Source: Methanoperedens sp049303315 (GTDB taxonomy: Archaea > Halobacteriota > Methanosarcinia > Methanosarcinales > Methanoperedenaceae). Taken from it: a stretch of DNA of 64,000 nucleotides. This document shows, one piece after another, positions 34,508-43,252 of this stretch; position 1 is the stretch's first letter, and each line of letters begins with the position of its first letter. A model generated the notes under the pieces. The model saw only the letters and a list, made by a program, of their open reading frames with translations. It did no database searches and was not told the DNA's origin. Both the position numbers and the translations under genes were made by a program. The stretch spans positions 169,538 through 233,537 of the forward strand of contig JBAQMZ010000029.1 in assembly GCA_049303315.1 (NCBI GenBank), read 5' to 3'.

Positions 34508-35500
34508 TTATGCTTTTGCTTTCCATCCCTTTGGATATGTGCCGATTTCCATAAGCACGCGGTCAGTGGTTGCCACAATGCCTGTTGCAGCCTTCAATAT
34601 TTCATTGGACTTCATCTGCGCCCTGCCGAACGATACAGCCTCGCCTTTTAGCGTAAAAATAGCAACAAGGTCTCCCCTTTCTATCCCCGTTTCAACCGCT
34701 AGCACACCCGGGGCTGCAAGACTGGCGCCGTGGCAAACCGCATCCACGGCATTATCACGGATAACTATTTTCGGAAGATGGGAAAGACCGAATTCCATGG
34801 GATTGATAACCTTTCGCAACTGGTTCTCATTCCCGCTCTCCTGCCATTCGACATACGCATCCCGGAGGTCCTGGAGCGTTATTAACTTCTCATCCTCCCG
34901 GAAAGGGCCGCTCTTTGTGCGCCTGAGTTCCTGCATGTGCGCGCCCGTGCCAAGCGCCATTCCCATGTCATGGCACAGTTTGCGGATATACGTCCCGGCT
35001 TCACATCCGACCTTAAAAAGAACATTATTATCCTCAATCTCATGGAGTTCAAGATAATATATTGTTCTTATTCTTGTTTCACGTTTTACAGCCGATTTGA
35101 TAGAAGGCTTCTGGTATATTTCACCCGTAAACTCGCCAAAAATGCTTCTTATTTTCTTTTCAGGCATCGCAGTATGGAGCTTCATGAGGCAGACGTATTC
35201 TTTCCCTGCCGTGAGAAGCGCATCCACCGCTCTTGTCGCCTCGCTTAGCATAATTGGAAGAAGACCGGTAACGTTCGGGTCAAGCGTGCCGCTGTGCCCT
35301 GCTTTATCCAGATTCAGGATTTTCTTGACCCATGAGGTAACTTCATGGCTTGTGGGGCCGGCAGGCTTATCAAGGTTTATCACACCTTTCCGGATATATT
35401 CTTCCAGGAGGCGCTCCTCCGGTTTTTTACCGTACTTCTCGTCGGTCTTGTCTTCGGATTTTATCAGGGTCTCTCTTTTTTTCTCGGAAGGGAGTATCAT
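34508..35500 (-). CDS. cbf5: tRNA/rRNA pseudouridine synthase Cbf5 (TruB family)
   Basis: 330 residues. GVINLDKPAGPTSHEV then AGHSGTLDPNVTGLLP with the catalytic Asp, followed by KEYVCLMKLH. The last ~80 residues (LPKIVIRDNAVDAVCHGASL onwards) form a PUA domain. In archaea Cbf5 works with Nop10, Gar1 and L7Ae in H/ACA RNPs on rRNA. Coupled to cmk by a 4-nt overlap. Confidence 0.93.
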   Translation of the reverse strand: MILPSEKKRETLIKSEDKTDEKYGKKPEERLLEEYIRKGVINLDKPAGPTSHEVTSWVKKILNLDKAGHSGTLDPNVTGLLPIMLSEATRAVDALLTAGKEYVCLMKLHTAMPEKKIRSIFGEFTGEIYQKPSIKSAVKRETRIRTIYYLELHEIEDNNVLFKVGCEAGTYIRKLCHDMGMALGTGAHMQELRRTKSGPFREDEKLITLQDLRDAYVEWQESGNENQLRKVINPMEFGLSHLPKIVIRDNAVDAVCHGASLAAPGVLAVETGIERGDLVAIFTLKGEAVSFGRAQMKSNEILKAATGIVATTDRVLMEIGTYPKGWKAKA

Positions 35501-36018
35501 TTCAAAAACCCAACCGCTTTTATCGCTATTTCACTTATCTCTTCGGGGCTCCACTTACTGGAATCTATAACTAAATCATATACCGAAAGATCATTGATAT
35601 CTATATCATAATAATTGAGATATCTTTCCCTTTCGCACTGCTCCCTCTCTTTTGTCTCTGCCATTGCTTTTTCTACTGGTTTGCATTCCCTGAGCGCGAT
35701 ACGCTCCGCCCTTATTTCAAGAGGGGCTTTGAGCCATACCTTAAGTTTTGCATCCACAAGAAAACCGGAAAGACGTCCCTCAAGGATGATATTGTCCCTT
35801 TCCCTAGCAATTTTTTTTTGCATCTCATCTATTTCCCGGTCTATATTCTTATCACATTTAGCAAGCAAACCGAATTCCGAAAGACCCATGCACCGACCTT
35901 CAGCGCATTTCCTGAAAATGTCTCCCATGGAGACAAGTTCCATGCCCAACTTTACTGATAATATTTTGGAAAAGGTGCTCTTGCCGCTTCCGGGAGGGCC
36001 GCTGATTGTTATTATCAA
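35497..36018 (-). CDS. cmk: Cytidylate kinase
   Basis: 173 residues. P-loop ISGPPGSGKSTFSK at about 4-17, archaeal short CMP kinase with LEGRLSGF and LRE/RERYLNYYDID segments. Start is TTG directly after the stop of the EMC3-like gene (no gap). Makes CDP from CMP. In many archaea the genes for ribosomal proteins L34e and L14e lie near; here cbf5 follows at once. Confidence 0.9.
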   Translation of the reverse strand: MIITISGPPGSGKSTFSKILSVKLGMELVSMGDIFRKCAEGRCMGLSEFGLLAKCDKNIDREIDEMQKKIARERDNIILEGRLSGFLVDAKLKVWLKAPLEIRAERIALRECKPVEKAMAETKEREQCERERYLNYYDIDINDLSVYDLVIDSSKWSPEEISEIAIKAVGFLK

Positions 36019-36615
36019 TTACATACCGCCTATATTCAATGCTTTCCTGGTCATCTGGCTTACGGGTATTGAACACAGGAAATACCAGAATAGCCAGTAT
36101 TGGAAAGGTCCGAGAAGTGTGTCCGTTAATTTTTGCTGGCCCCAGAATGGGAATATCATCGTTGCATTAGGATTTCGACCGATTTCAAGATAAGCCCAGA
36201 AAAAAATCGGGATTGATATGATACTTATATACAGCATGGGTTTGAACTGCTGCTTCATCATCTCCATCTGGTCGCCCATCATGTCGGCCTGCTGCTCCTG
36301 TAATTTTTTTATTTTCGATGCATTGTTCGATAGCTGCGCCTGCCTGAATTCCGCCTGCAGGTTCTTCATCCGTTCCTGGACACGCTTCATCAATTCCCAG
36401 TCCATGGTATATTTCTGGATAAGAGATGCATAAAGCCCTGTAATAGCCGCAAGAACGAAAATTATCATATGTAAAGGAAGCCCTCCAAACAGCGGTTTCA
36501 GGAGTATGTCCATCAGATTGCCTATTGCATCCCTCATTCCGGGAAACATGATAATACCAAACATCAAAAAGATACCAAGGAATAATGCGAGCTTATTTAG
36601 TGTTTTTTTAATCAT
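36019..36615 (-). CDS. EMC3/TMCO1/DUF106 membrane protein insertase
   Basis: 198 residues. An N-terminal helix, a second (about 50-66), a cytosolic coiled hairpin rich in Met/Gln/Lys (about 70-125), and two C-terminal helices. This is the archaeal YidC/Oxa1-superfamily insertase (DUF106), usually between adk and cmk as here. It probably helps insert short-tailed membrane proteins. The start codon and GAGGT binding site lie inside a perfect hairpin (see the hairpin array). Confidence 0.9.
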   Translation of the reverse strand: MIKKTLNKLALFLGIFLMFGIIMFPGMRDAIGNLMDILLKPLFGGLPLHMIIFVLAAITGLYASLIQKYTMDWELMKRVQERMKNLQAEFRQAQLSNNASKIKKLQEQQADMMGDQMEMMKQQFKPMLYISIISIPIFFWAYLEIGRNPNATMIFPFWGQQKLTDTLLGPFQYWLFWYFLCSIPVSQMTRKALNIGGM

Positions 36616-36850
36616 AAAGCGATACCTCGCTTTATGCGGTGTTCAGGTATGCTTCGCATACCTGTCGTTTGATAAAACTTTCCTAAAGTTTTAGCGATAC
36701 CTCGCTTTATGCGGTGTTCAAGTATGCTTCGCATACCTGTCGTTTGAAAACCGAAACTTCGGTTTACGCAGTGTCCACGTATGGCGGAGCCATACGTGTG
36801 CGCGGTGTAAACTGACGCAACAGTTTTTGATAAAACTTTCCTAAAGTTTT
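36614..36850. repeat. Array of nine short perfect hairpins between adk and the EMC3 gene
   Basis: Nine inverted repeats stand almost head to tail: stems at 36614-36635 (ATAAAGCGA arms), 36644-36664 (CAGGTATGC), 36674-36692 (AAAACTTT), 36694-36705 (GCGA), 36722-36736 (GTATGC), 36748-36765 (AAACCGAA), 36776-36798 (CACGTATGGC), 36809-36826 (AAACTG) and 36832-36850 (AAAACTTT). Loops are mostly 2-4 nt. Part is a 75-bp tandem duplication (GCGATACC at 36619 and 36694). An 80-codon open frame spans it but is made of the repeats, so is not called. Confidence 0.85.
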
Positions 36851-37494
36851 TCATATTCCTCCAGTACGCTTTTTATATCCTCGAATATCTGTGAAATCTC
36901 CTTGCTCCCATCAATTGTCCGCAGTATTTTTTTCTTATTATAATAATCTATCAGCGGCTGCGTTTGTTTCTTATATACATTTAACCTGTTTCTTATAGCT
37001 TCAGGTTTATCATCTTCGCGCTGATATAATCTCCCTTTGCATGCATTGCATATATCCTCTTTCTCCGGGCGATTGAAAATAATATGATAACTGGCACCGC
37101 ATTTGCACATTCTTCTGCCTGAGAGGCGTTCTATCAGTTCCTCATCATCCACTGAAATATTCAGGACTACATCCACTTTTTTGCCCGATTCTGTTAAGAT
37201 CATCTGGAGCGCATCAGCCTGCGGTATGGTCCTGGGATAACCGTCTAAAAGAAAACCTTTAGAGCAGTCGTTTTTCGATAACCTGTCTTTTATAATGGTT
37301 ATTAAAAGTTCATCAGGGACGAGTTCGCCTCTTGACATATAGGATTTGGCTTTTAAACCAAGGCTTGTGTTATTATTAATATTTTCACGCAATATGTCGC
37401 CTGTTGAAATGTGCGGCAGGGAATAATACTCTGATATTTTCTTGGCCTGCGTGCCTTTTCCCGCGCCTGGGGGACCGAGTAAAATGATGTTCAT
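36841..37494 (-). CDS. adk: Adenylate kinase with zinc-binding lid
   Basis: 217 residues. P-loop LLGPPGAGKGTQAKK, then SRGELVPDELL, LDGYPRTIPQADAL, and a zinc lid with MCKCGASYH and ICNACKGRLY. It is the bacterial-type (long) form that balances ATP, ADP and AMP. Its stop overlaps the last hairpin of the array. Confidence 0.95.
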   Translation of the reverse strand: MNIILLGPPGAGKGTQAKKISEYYSLPHISTGDILRENINNNTSLGLKAKSYMSRGELVPDELLITIIKDRLSKNDCSKGFLLDGYPRTIPQADALQMILTESGKKVDVVLNISVDDEELIERLSGRRMCKCGASYHIIFNRPEKEDICNACKGRLYQREDDKPEAIRNRLNVYKKQTQPLIDYYNKKKILRTIDGSKEISQIFEDIKSVLEEYEKL

Positions 37495-37599
37495 CTAAAT
37501 CAAATCCCGTAATGGCGATGTGTATATTAAAGCTTATTCAAAATTTTCGGGGGCTTTTCCTCAAAGGTATGCAGGAATTCCCTGGTTTTTCAGGTCAAA

Positions 37600-37818
37600 T
37601 CATTCAAGTAAATTCTTGCCTTTGGTAAAGCCAAGTATGGAAGTCGATACTATAACCAATACTATAATTACTACAGATATATATATGGTGGTTACCCGTT
37701 CCAGATTTTTAAATATCAGGTTGGATAGAAGGTCGGCAATCCAGATACCTATGATAAGTCCGAAGAAGCCGAATATAATCGCATAGGCAGTGTTTTTAAG
37801 CATTTCTGATAGTTTCAT
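37600..37818 (-). CDS. Small two-helix membrane protein
   Basis: 72 residues. Helices at about 11-33 (YAIIFGFFGLIIGIWIADLL) and 44-62 (YISVVIIVLVIVSTSILGF). Both are typical membrane segments, so coding is likely, but no family is recognised. About 100 nt upstream of adk on the same strand; may be its own unit. Confidence 0.55.
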   Translation of the reverse strand: MKLSEMLKNTAYAIIFGFFGLIIGIWIADLLSNLIFKNLERVTTIYISVVIIVLVIVSTSILGFTKGKNLLE

Positions 37819-38198
37819 AATATTTCGTATGTAAGGGTATTTTTGGTATTAAATATATCGAAGGGATTTACTTGTATAAAAGGTAGCATTTTTACGATAT
37901 GCGAACAGATTTACAGCTTCTTTCGGTCTCCTGTTCCGGATAGCGGCGGCGCGGGGCATGAACATGGAGGGGGCTTGGGTTTGCTAAGAGGAGGGGCGGC
38001 TGGGGTTAATGCGAGGAGATGAGGCTGGGAATGGATTATAAAATGGAGATATGGTTATCACATCAAACCGATATTTATACAGTCGGGCTCATCAATAGGA
38101 GTTCCATGTTATCAAGATTATACGGGATTAAAAAAATATTGCCATGAGTCAGTTATATATAAGATAATTCTAAATGAAGTAAAGTAGGTGAATCTCCG
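37819..38198. other. Intergenic, no gene seen
   Basis: 380 nt. A purine- and G-rich patch (about 37945-38040) and an AT-rich part before hicA with TATA-like TTATATATAAG near 38154. A 13-codon frame beginning ATGTTATCAAGATTATACGG slightly resembles the hicA start but is too short to call. Confidence 0.5.
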
Positions 38199-38420
38199 TT
38201 GCCAAGGTTAAGAGGAATTAAAGGAAAAGAAGCAATAAAAGTTTTCGTAAAAGCTGGTGGGATTGAAAAGAAAGGCAAAGGCGATCACGTTAATGTCAAG
38301 ATGCCGAACGGACAAATTATAACCATCCCAAACTCTAAAGAAATCAAAATCGGTCTGCTCAAAGCAGCAATTAGAAAAGCAGGATTAACCGAAGAGGAGT
38401 TCATGCGATTGTTAAAATAG
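38199..38420 (+). CDS. hicA: HicA family mRNA interferase toxin
   Basis: 73 residues from a TTG start with AGGTGA upstream. KEAIKVFVKAGGIEKKGKGDHVNVKMPNG has the HicA double-stranded RNA-binding fold with the catalytic histidine in GDHVNV, and TIPNSKEIKIGLLKAAI follows. Paired with hicB 11 nt downstream; toxin first, antitoxin second. Confidence 0.88.
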   Translation: MPRLRGIKGKEAIKVFVKAGGIEKKGKGDHVNVKMPNGQIITIPNSKEIKIGLLKAAIRKAGLTEEEFMRLLK

Positions 38421-38431
38421 GAGCTAAGAAA

Positions 38432-38659
38432 ATGGAATATACTGTATTAGTTTATAAAGCAGAAGAAGGTGGTTATTGGGCAGAGGTTCCAGCCTTACCT
38501 GGTTGTTATTCTCAGGGCGAAACCATCGAAGAAACCATGAAGAATATAAAAGAAGCTATAGAGTCTCACTTAATGGTTTTGAAAGAAGATGAGACGATAC
38601 CATCCGAAGAAGACTTCGTAATTGCAAGAGTTAATATTACTGAATTTGCAGTCGCTTAA
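38432..38659 (+). CDS. hicB: HicB family antitoxin
   Basis: 75 residues. YTVLVYKAEEGGYWAEVPALPGCYSQGET and the helix EETMKNIKEAIESHL are the HicB RNase-H-like fold. No C-terminal DNA-binding domain, so autoregulation may need another factor. Neutralises HicA. Confidence 0.88.
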   Translation: MEYTVLVYKAEEGGYWAEVPALPGCYSQGETIEETMKNIKEAIESHLMVLKEDETIPSEEDFVIARVNITEFAVA

Positions 38660-38775
38660 ATTTTTTTGATCTGCAATTAGATAATAAATATACATAGAAT
38701 ATATCTTTATACTGTGGCGGCGCCGATACGAATCTTGGGCAACCAATACCGTAAATTACAAACCGCAGATGAAGG

Positions 38776-38847
38776 CGCCCCGACTGGGACTTGAACCCAG
38801 GTCTTAAGATCCGCAATCTCAAAGGATATCCGCTACCCCATCGGGGC
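38776..38847 (-). tRNA. tRNA-Arg (GCG)
   Basis: Acceptor GCCCCGA/TCGGGGC, discriminator G, no encoded CCA. Anticodon arm TGAGA-TTGCGGA-TCTTA gives GCG. T-arm TGGGTTCAAGTCCCA. The D-arm is compact. Reads Arg CGC/CGU codons. Confidence 0.92.
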
Positions 38848-38881
38848 TCTGGCTCAACATTCATTTGTAACATATTAAAGG

Positions 38882-39337
38882 TTATTGGCTTTGGTTTTTT
38901 TCAAGCTCCAGCAATCTGGTTTTAATACCAATGCCTGCTGAATACCCGCCAATCCCGTTTTTTGCCACAACCCTGTGGCATGGAATAATAATCGGGATTG
39001 GGTTTCTTGCAAGCGCCCCGCCAACTGCGCGAACGGCAGTGCTGCCGATATTCCTTGCAAGTTCGGAATATGTGATTGTTGTTCCATACCTGATTTTTCT
39101 TGTCTCGTTAAGCACTTTCCGGGTAAAAGGCGATAGAGAGGACAAATCGACATCCAGAGAAAAATCGATTTTCTCACCTTCAAAATACCGCTCCAATTCG
39201 AAAGTGGCTTCATGCGTCTTTTTTTCTTTTAGATTGCCTGACCTGGCAAATCTGATGGAGCGCAGTTTTGTATTATATCCTATTTCGATATAACAATCAA
39301 GCAAACGCGAAAAAATAATATCAATTGATTCCGGCAT
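38882..39337 (-). CDS. ogt: Methylated-DNA-protein-cysteine methyltransferase
   Basis: 151 residues. Active-site IIPCHRVVAKNG with GGYSAG following, and the helix-turn-helix YSELARNIGSTAVRAVGGAL. It transfers alkyl groups from O6-alkylguanine to its own cysteine. Transcribed next to tRNA-Arg, 34 nt apart. Confidence 0.95.
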   Translation of the reverse strand: MPESIDIIFSRLLDCYIEIGYNTKLRSIRFARSGNLKEKKTHEATFELERYFEGEKIDFSLDVDLSSLSPFTRKVLNETRKIRYGTTITYSELARNIGSTAVRAVGGALARNPIPIIIPCHRVVAKNGIGGYSAGIGIKTRLLELEKNQSQ

Positions 39338-39379
39338 TGTTAGTCCCGATTTTAAATTGATGTTCAGACAATCTTGTTA

Positions 39380-40570
39380 TCACCTGATATTTTCCAGAAT
39401 TATTTCCAGGCATCTCGCCAGCCGTTTAATTCCCTCTTCAATTTGCTCTTCATCCGAATTAGAAAAATTCAACCTCAATGTGTTATTCCTGCTGCCATCA
39501 TCGGTATAAAAAGGATTACCAGGAACGAATGCAACATTCTCTTTAACTGCAAGCTCAAATAAGTCCAGTGATGATGCCCTCTCAGGAAGCGTTACCCACA
39601 AAAACATCCCGCCTTCAGGTTTTGTATACTTAACCTCCTCCGGGAAGTACTCAGTCATCATATCAATCATCAAATCCCGCCGTTTTCCATAGGCAGCCCT
39701 TATTTTTATAATGTGTTCGTCTATATCGTTATCCATCAGGTACTGATGGACAATCCTCTGTGAAAGGGAATTCGAATGCAAGTCGGCAGCCTGCTTTGCG
39801 ACAATCAATTTCTCCATTATTTCATTTCCGGCACATATCCATCCGATTCTCAATCCCGGGGAGATTATTTTTGAAAACGAACCCAAAAGAATTATATTAT
39901 CCAGATAATTCCTGATGGAAGGCAGCTCTTCCCCCGTAAATCTTAATTCGCCGTATGGATTATCCTCAACGCAAACGGCGTTATGCTTTTCGAGAATATT
40001 GGCAACATCTTTTCTTTTTTGTCCGGAGTAGGTAATCCCGGATGGATTCTGGAAATTTGGAATGGTGTAAAGGAGCTTTGCATCATCTTCGCTCAACGCT
40101 TTTTCCAGTAAATCAGTGTCTATTCCATCATCGAGAAGAGGAACGGATCGAAAATTCGGTTCGAAGATAGAAAATGCCTGAATTGCTCCCAGGTATCCGG
40201 GTCTTTCGATAACAACCCTGTCTCCTTTGTTCAAAAAAACCTTTCCGATTAAATCAATGCCCTGCTGCGAACCGTTGGTAATTAATATATCGTCAGGTTC
40301 TATCTTTAACCCGTTCTTCCTGAGATATCTTTCAGAAATGAACTCTCTCAAAGGTAAATATCCTTCACTCGTACTGTATTGAAGAACATTCCTGCCATCC
40401 TCTGCCAAAACCTTTGTGGAAGCTCTTGCAATTTCTTCCACGGGGAAAAAGCCGGGATTCGGAAGCCCGCCGGCAAATGATATCACTTCCGGCTGCTGGG
40501 TAACTTTCAATATCTCCCTGATGAAGGACTTACTGGTTGTCTTCATCCTGTCAGCAAATCTGTTGTTCAT
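39380..40570 (-). CDS. PLP-dependent aminotransferase, class I/II (LysN/AroT type)
   Basis: 396 residues. ISFAGGLPNPGFFP at the start, LITNGSQQGIDL, PGYLGAIQAF, CVEDNPYGEL and the PLP lysine in LLGSFSKIISPGLRIG. The arrangement is that of 2-aminoadipate or aromatic aminotransferases related to MocR regulators without the HTH. Substrate cannot be assigned. Confidence 0.88.
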   Translation of the reverse strand: MNNRFADRMKTTSKSFIREILKVTQQPEVISFAGGLPNPGFFPVEEIARASTKVLAEDGRNVLQYSTSEGYLPLREFISERYLRKNGLKIEPDDILITNGSQQGIDLIGKVFLNKGDRVVIERPGYLGAIQAFSIFEPNFRSVPLLDDGIDTDLLEKALSEDDAKLLYTIPNFQNPSGITYSGQKRKDVANILEKHNAVCVEDNPYGELRFTGEELPSIRNYLDNIILLGSFSKIISPGLRIGWICAGNEIMEKLIVAKQAADLHSNSLSQRIVHQYLMDNDIDEHIIKIRAAYGKRRDLMIDMMTEYFPEEVKYTKPEGGMFLWVTLPERASSLDLFELAVKENVAFVPGNPFYTDDGSRNNTLRLNFSNSDEEQIEEGIKRLARCLEIILENIR

Positions 40571-40777
40571 GCAGGTATCCTTTCAATATTCAATCCGAGT
40601 TAAGTGTTTCTATATATGACTCTTGATTATTTGGGGGCACGATATCTTCTCTTTCATTCCCTCAAATTTCATGTAAAAATCAGTTTCAAAATAAAAACTC
40701 AACAACTGCGCTTACAAAACATGAAAACAAACAAACCAGAGTAACCTATAAGCCATATAATTCTATTGAGTACCTCT

Positions 40778-41983
40778 ATGTACCACCTCGAGTGCATCGA
40801 ATGCCGCAAAAAGTATCCTGAGACCGAAGTCATATACACATGTACATGCGGTGGTCTTCTCGATGTTATTTATGATTATTCCGAAATCAGTCTCACCAAA
40901 AAAGACTTAAAAGGTCCCCTTTCCGTCTGGAAATACAGGGCGCTTCTTCCTGTAAGCCGCGAGCCCGTCTCCCTGAAAGAAGGCGGGACGCCGCTCTATC
41001 GCGTTGACAGGATTGCAGAAAGCATCGGTTTAAAAGACGTTTATGTCAAGCATGAGGGGATGAATCCCACCGGTTCGTTCAAGGACAGGGGAATGACCGT
41101 GGGCGTTACCAAAGCCCTTGAACTTGGCATGAAAACCGTAGCCTGCGCCTCCACCGGGAATACATCGGCGTCGCTGGCTGTTTACGGCGCAAGGGCAGGT
41201 GTTCCGGCAGTCGTGCTCCTGCCATCAGGCAAGGTGGCTCTGGGGAAATTAGCACAGGCGCTCATGCACGGCGCAAAGGTGTTAAGCATCCGTGGAAATT
41301 TTGATGATGCCCTAAAACTCGTTCGCGACCTCTGCGACAGGGAAGGGTTCTACCTCCTGAATTCCGTGAACCCGTACCGTCTTGAAGGGCAAAAGACCAT
41401 CGCTTTTGAGATTGCAGACCAGCTGGGGTGGAAGGCTCCTGACAGGCTTATTCTTCCGGTCGGGAATGCAGGCAATATCACGGCGATTTACAAAGGATTC
41501 AAGGAGCTAAAACGTCTTGGTCTCACTAACAGCGTCCCGAAAATGACCGGTATCCAGGCTGAAGGCGCAAGCCCGATCGTAAAAGCCATTAAAAGTAATG
41601 CACCGGTGATAACTCCTGAAAGCAAACCTGAGACCGTAGCGACAGCAATCCGCATCGGCAACCCGGTGAATGCCATAAAAGCGCTGACTGCTATAAGAGA
41701 ATCAGGCGGAACAGCCGAGACGGTTTCTGACGAGGAGATCATTAAAGCGCAGCAAGAACTTGCATGTCTTGAAGGAATAGGCGTGGAACCTGCAAGCGCC
41801 TCCTCTATTGCAGGGCTTCGGAAACTCGTAAACCTTGGGGTTATTGACCCCGATGAATGTGTTGTTTGCGTAACGACAGGGCATCTGCTTAAGGATTCCG
41901 AGCATGTGCTTGCGGTGTGCCCCAAACCCATAGAAATCGATGCAACCATCGAAGCCGTAAGAAAAGCTGTTTTTTCGAATTGA
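40778..41983 (+). CDS. thrC: Threonine synthase
   Basis: 401 residues from the ATG; an upstream TTG gives four more codons. A TATA-like CATATAAT about 27 nt before the ATG suggests a leaderless transcript. The N-terminal zinc ribbon (LECIECRKKYP, then TCTCGGLLD), the PLP lysine in GSFKDRGMTVG and the Asn/Gly-rich CASTGNTSASLA identify the short ThrC. It converts O-phosphohomoserine to threonine. Confidence 0.92.
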   Translation: MYHLECIECRKKYPETEVIYTCTCGGLLDVIYDYSEISLTKKDLKGPLSVWKYRALLPVSREPVSLKEGGTPLYRVDRIAESIGLKDVYVKHEGMNPTGSFKDRGMTVGVTKALELGMKTVACASTGNTSASLAVYGARAGVPAVVLLPSGKVALGKLAQALMHGAKVLSIRGNFDDALKLVRDLCDREGFYLLNSVNPYRLEGQKTIAFEIADQLGWKAPDRLILPVGNAGNITAIYKGFKELKRLGLTNSVPKMTGIQAEGASPIVKAIKSNAPVITPESKPETVATAIRIGNPVNAIKALTAIRESGGTAETVSDEEIIKAQQELACLEGIGVEPASASSIAGLRKLVNLGVIDPDECVVCVTTGHLLKDSEHVLAVCPKPIEIDATIEAVRKAVFSN

Positions 41984-41985
41984 AG

Positions 41986-42096
41986 TTAAGAAGTTTTGCT
42001 GGACCAGCAGATATAATCGTCGCGAACGACGGGTCACTTTTTGTGAGCGATGATAATGCAGGGAAGATATACAGGATTTATTACACAGGCAAGTAA
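41986..42096 (+). pseudogene. Remnant of a PQQ-type sugar dehydrogenase/NHL beta-propeller
   Basis: 37 codons with no start: FAGPADIIVANDGSLFVSDD then NAGKIYRIYYTGK and a stop. This is the closing blade of sorbosone/glucose dehydrogenase-like beta-propellers. It lies 2 nt after thrC and 11 nt before the next gene. Only the C-terminus survives. Confidence 0.7.
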
Positions 42097-42107
42097 ATAC
42101 AAGTATA

Positions 42108-43205
42108 ATGTCCTTGTCTGAAATCATTAAAGAAAAAATCCGGGAATATGGCCCTATCTCTTTTCGTGATTTTATGGATATGGCATTGTATTACCCCGGG
42201 CTTGGTTATTATACCTCTTCCAGAGAAAAAATCGGAAAAACCGGGGATTACTATACAAGTCCCAATTTGACACCTGTTTTCGGAGAAATAATAGGCAGGC
42301 AGGTTGAAGAGATGTGGCGCATTCTTGGCGGGAAAGAGTTCACAGTCGTGGAGATGGGGGCTGGCATGGGTCTTCTTTCATGCGATGTCCTCGCATATCT
42401 AAAAAAAAATGAGGAACTGTATGAAAACCTGAATTTCCGCATAATCGAAAAAAGCCCGGCAATGCGCGAAGAGCAAAAAAAGAGATTAACAGAAAAAGTT
42501 ACATGGCATGATTCCTTAGAGGAGCTTCGGGGAATTACGGGATGCATTTTTTCAAATGAACTTGTGGATGCATTTCCCGTACACCTGGTCGTGATGGAAA
42601 ATGAATTGATGGAAGTCTTTGTTGATTATGAGAACGGTTTTATTGAGATACTAAAAACCGCATCATGCGAGCTTAAAAATTATTTTGGTGAACTTGGAGT
42701 GGTTTTACCGCAAGGGTACAGGACAGAGATAAACCTTGATGCTATAAAATGGATAAAAGAAATCGGGGCATCTCTGAACGTTGGATTTGTCATAACAATA
42801 GATTACGGCTACCCGTCTTTTGAATTATACCGGGAATACAGGAACAGGGGAACCTTGATGTGCTACTATAAGCATACCACGAATGAGATGCCGTTTGAGC
42901 ATATCGGAGAGCAGGATATTACTACTCATGTGAATTTCTCGGCACTTTTTCACTGGGGCCGCAAAAACGGGCTGGAACTGTGCGGTCTCACAGACCAGTC
43001 GCATTTCCTGATGGGGCTTGGGATTGAAGAATACCTGAAACGGTTGCAGGAAAATGAACCTGAAAATTATCTTAAAAAAATGCTGCCTGTGAAGACGCTG
43101 ATGATGGAGATGGGAGAAACCTTCAAAATCCTGATACAGAAAAAAGGAGTGGATTGCAACGAACTTTCAGGATTGAAATACCGGAGCAGGTGGCGGATTA
43201 AGTAA
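42108..43205 (+). CDS. MidA/NDUFAF7-like SAM-dependent methyltransferase
   Basis: 365 residues. GPISFRDFMDMALYYPGLGYYTS, GDYYTSPNLTPVFGEIIGRQ, VEMGAGMGLL (SAM motif I) and FSNELVDAFPVH match COG1565. The human member methylates an arginine in complex I. Substrate here unknown; respiratory complexes are candidates by analogy. Confidence 0.9.
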   Translation: MSLSEIIKEKIREYGPISFRDFMDMALYYPGLGYYTSSREKIGKTGDYYTSPNLTPVFGEIIGRQVEEMWRILGGKEFTVVEMGAGMGLLSCDVLAYLKKNEELYENLNFRIIEKSPAMREEQKKRLTEKVTWHDSLEELRGITGCIFSNELVDAFPVHLVVMENELMEVFVDYENGFIEILKTASCELKNYFGELGVVLPQGYRTEINLDAIKWIKEIGASLNVGFVITIDYGYPSFELYREYRNRGTLMCYYKHTTNEMPFEHIGEQDITTHVNFSALFHWGRKNGLELCGLTDQSHFLMGLGIEEYLKRLQENEPENYLKKMLPVKTLMMEMGETFKILIQKKGVDCNELSGLKYRSRWRIK

Positions 43206-43252
43206 TCAGGAAAAAAGTAAAAAATAAATAAAAAATAAAATTCAGACTATTA

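Noticed and set aside
36612..36854. 80-codon open frame across the hairpin array
   Set aside because: It is a by-product of the 75-bp period, which keeps frame, and contains only repeats; no protein family or coding composition.
38114..38155. 13-codon frame resembling a HicA start upstream of hicA
   Set aside because: Too short, and the likeness (RLYGIKK versus RLRGIKG) may be chance.
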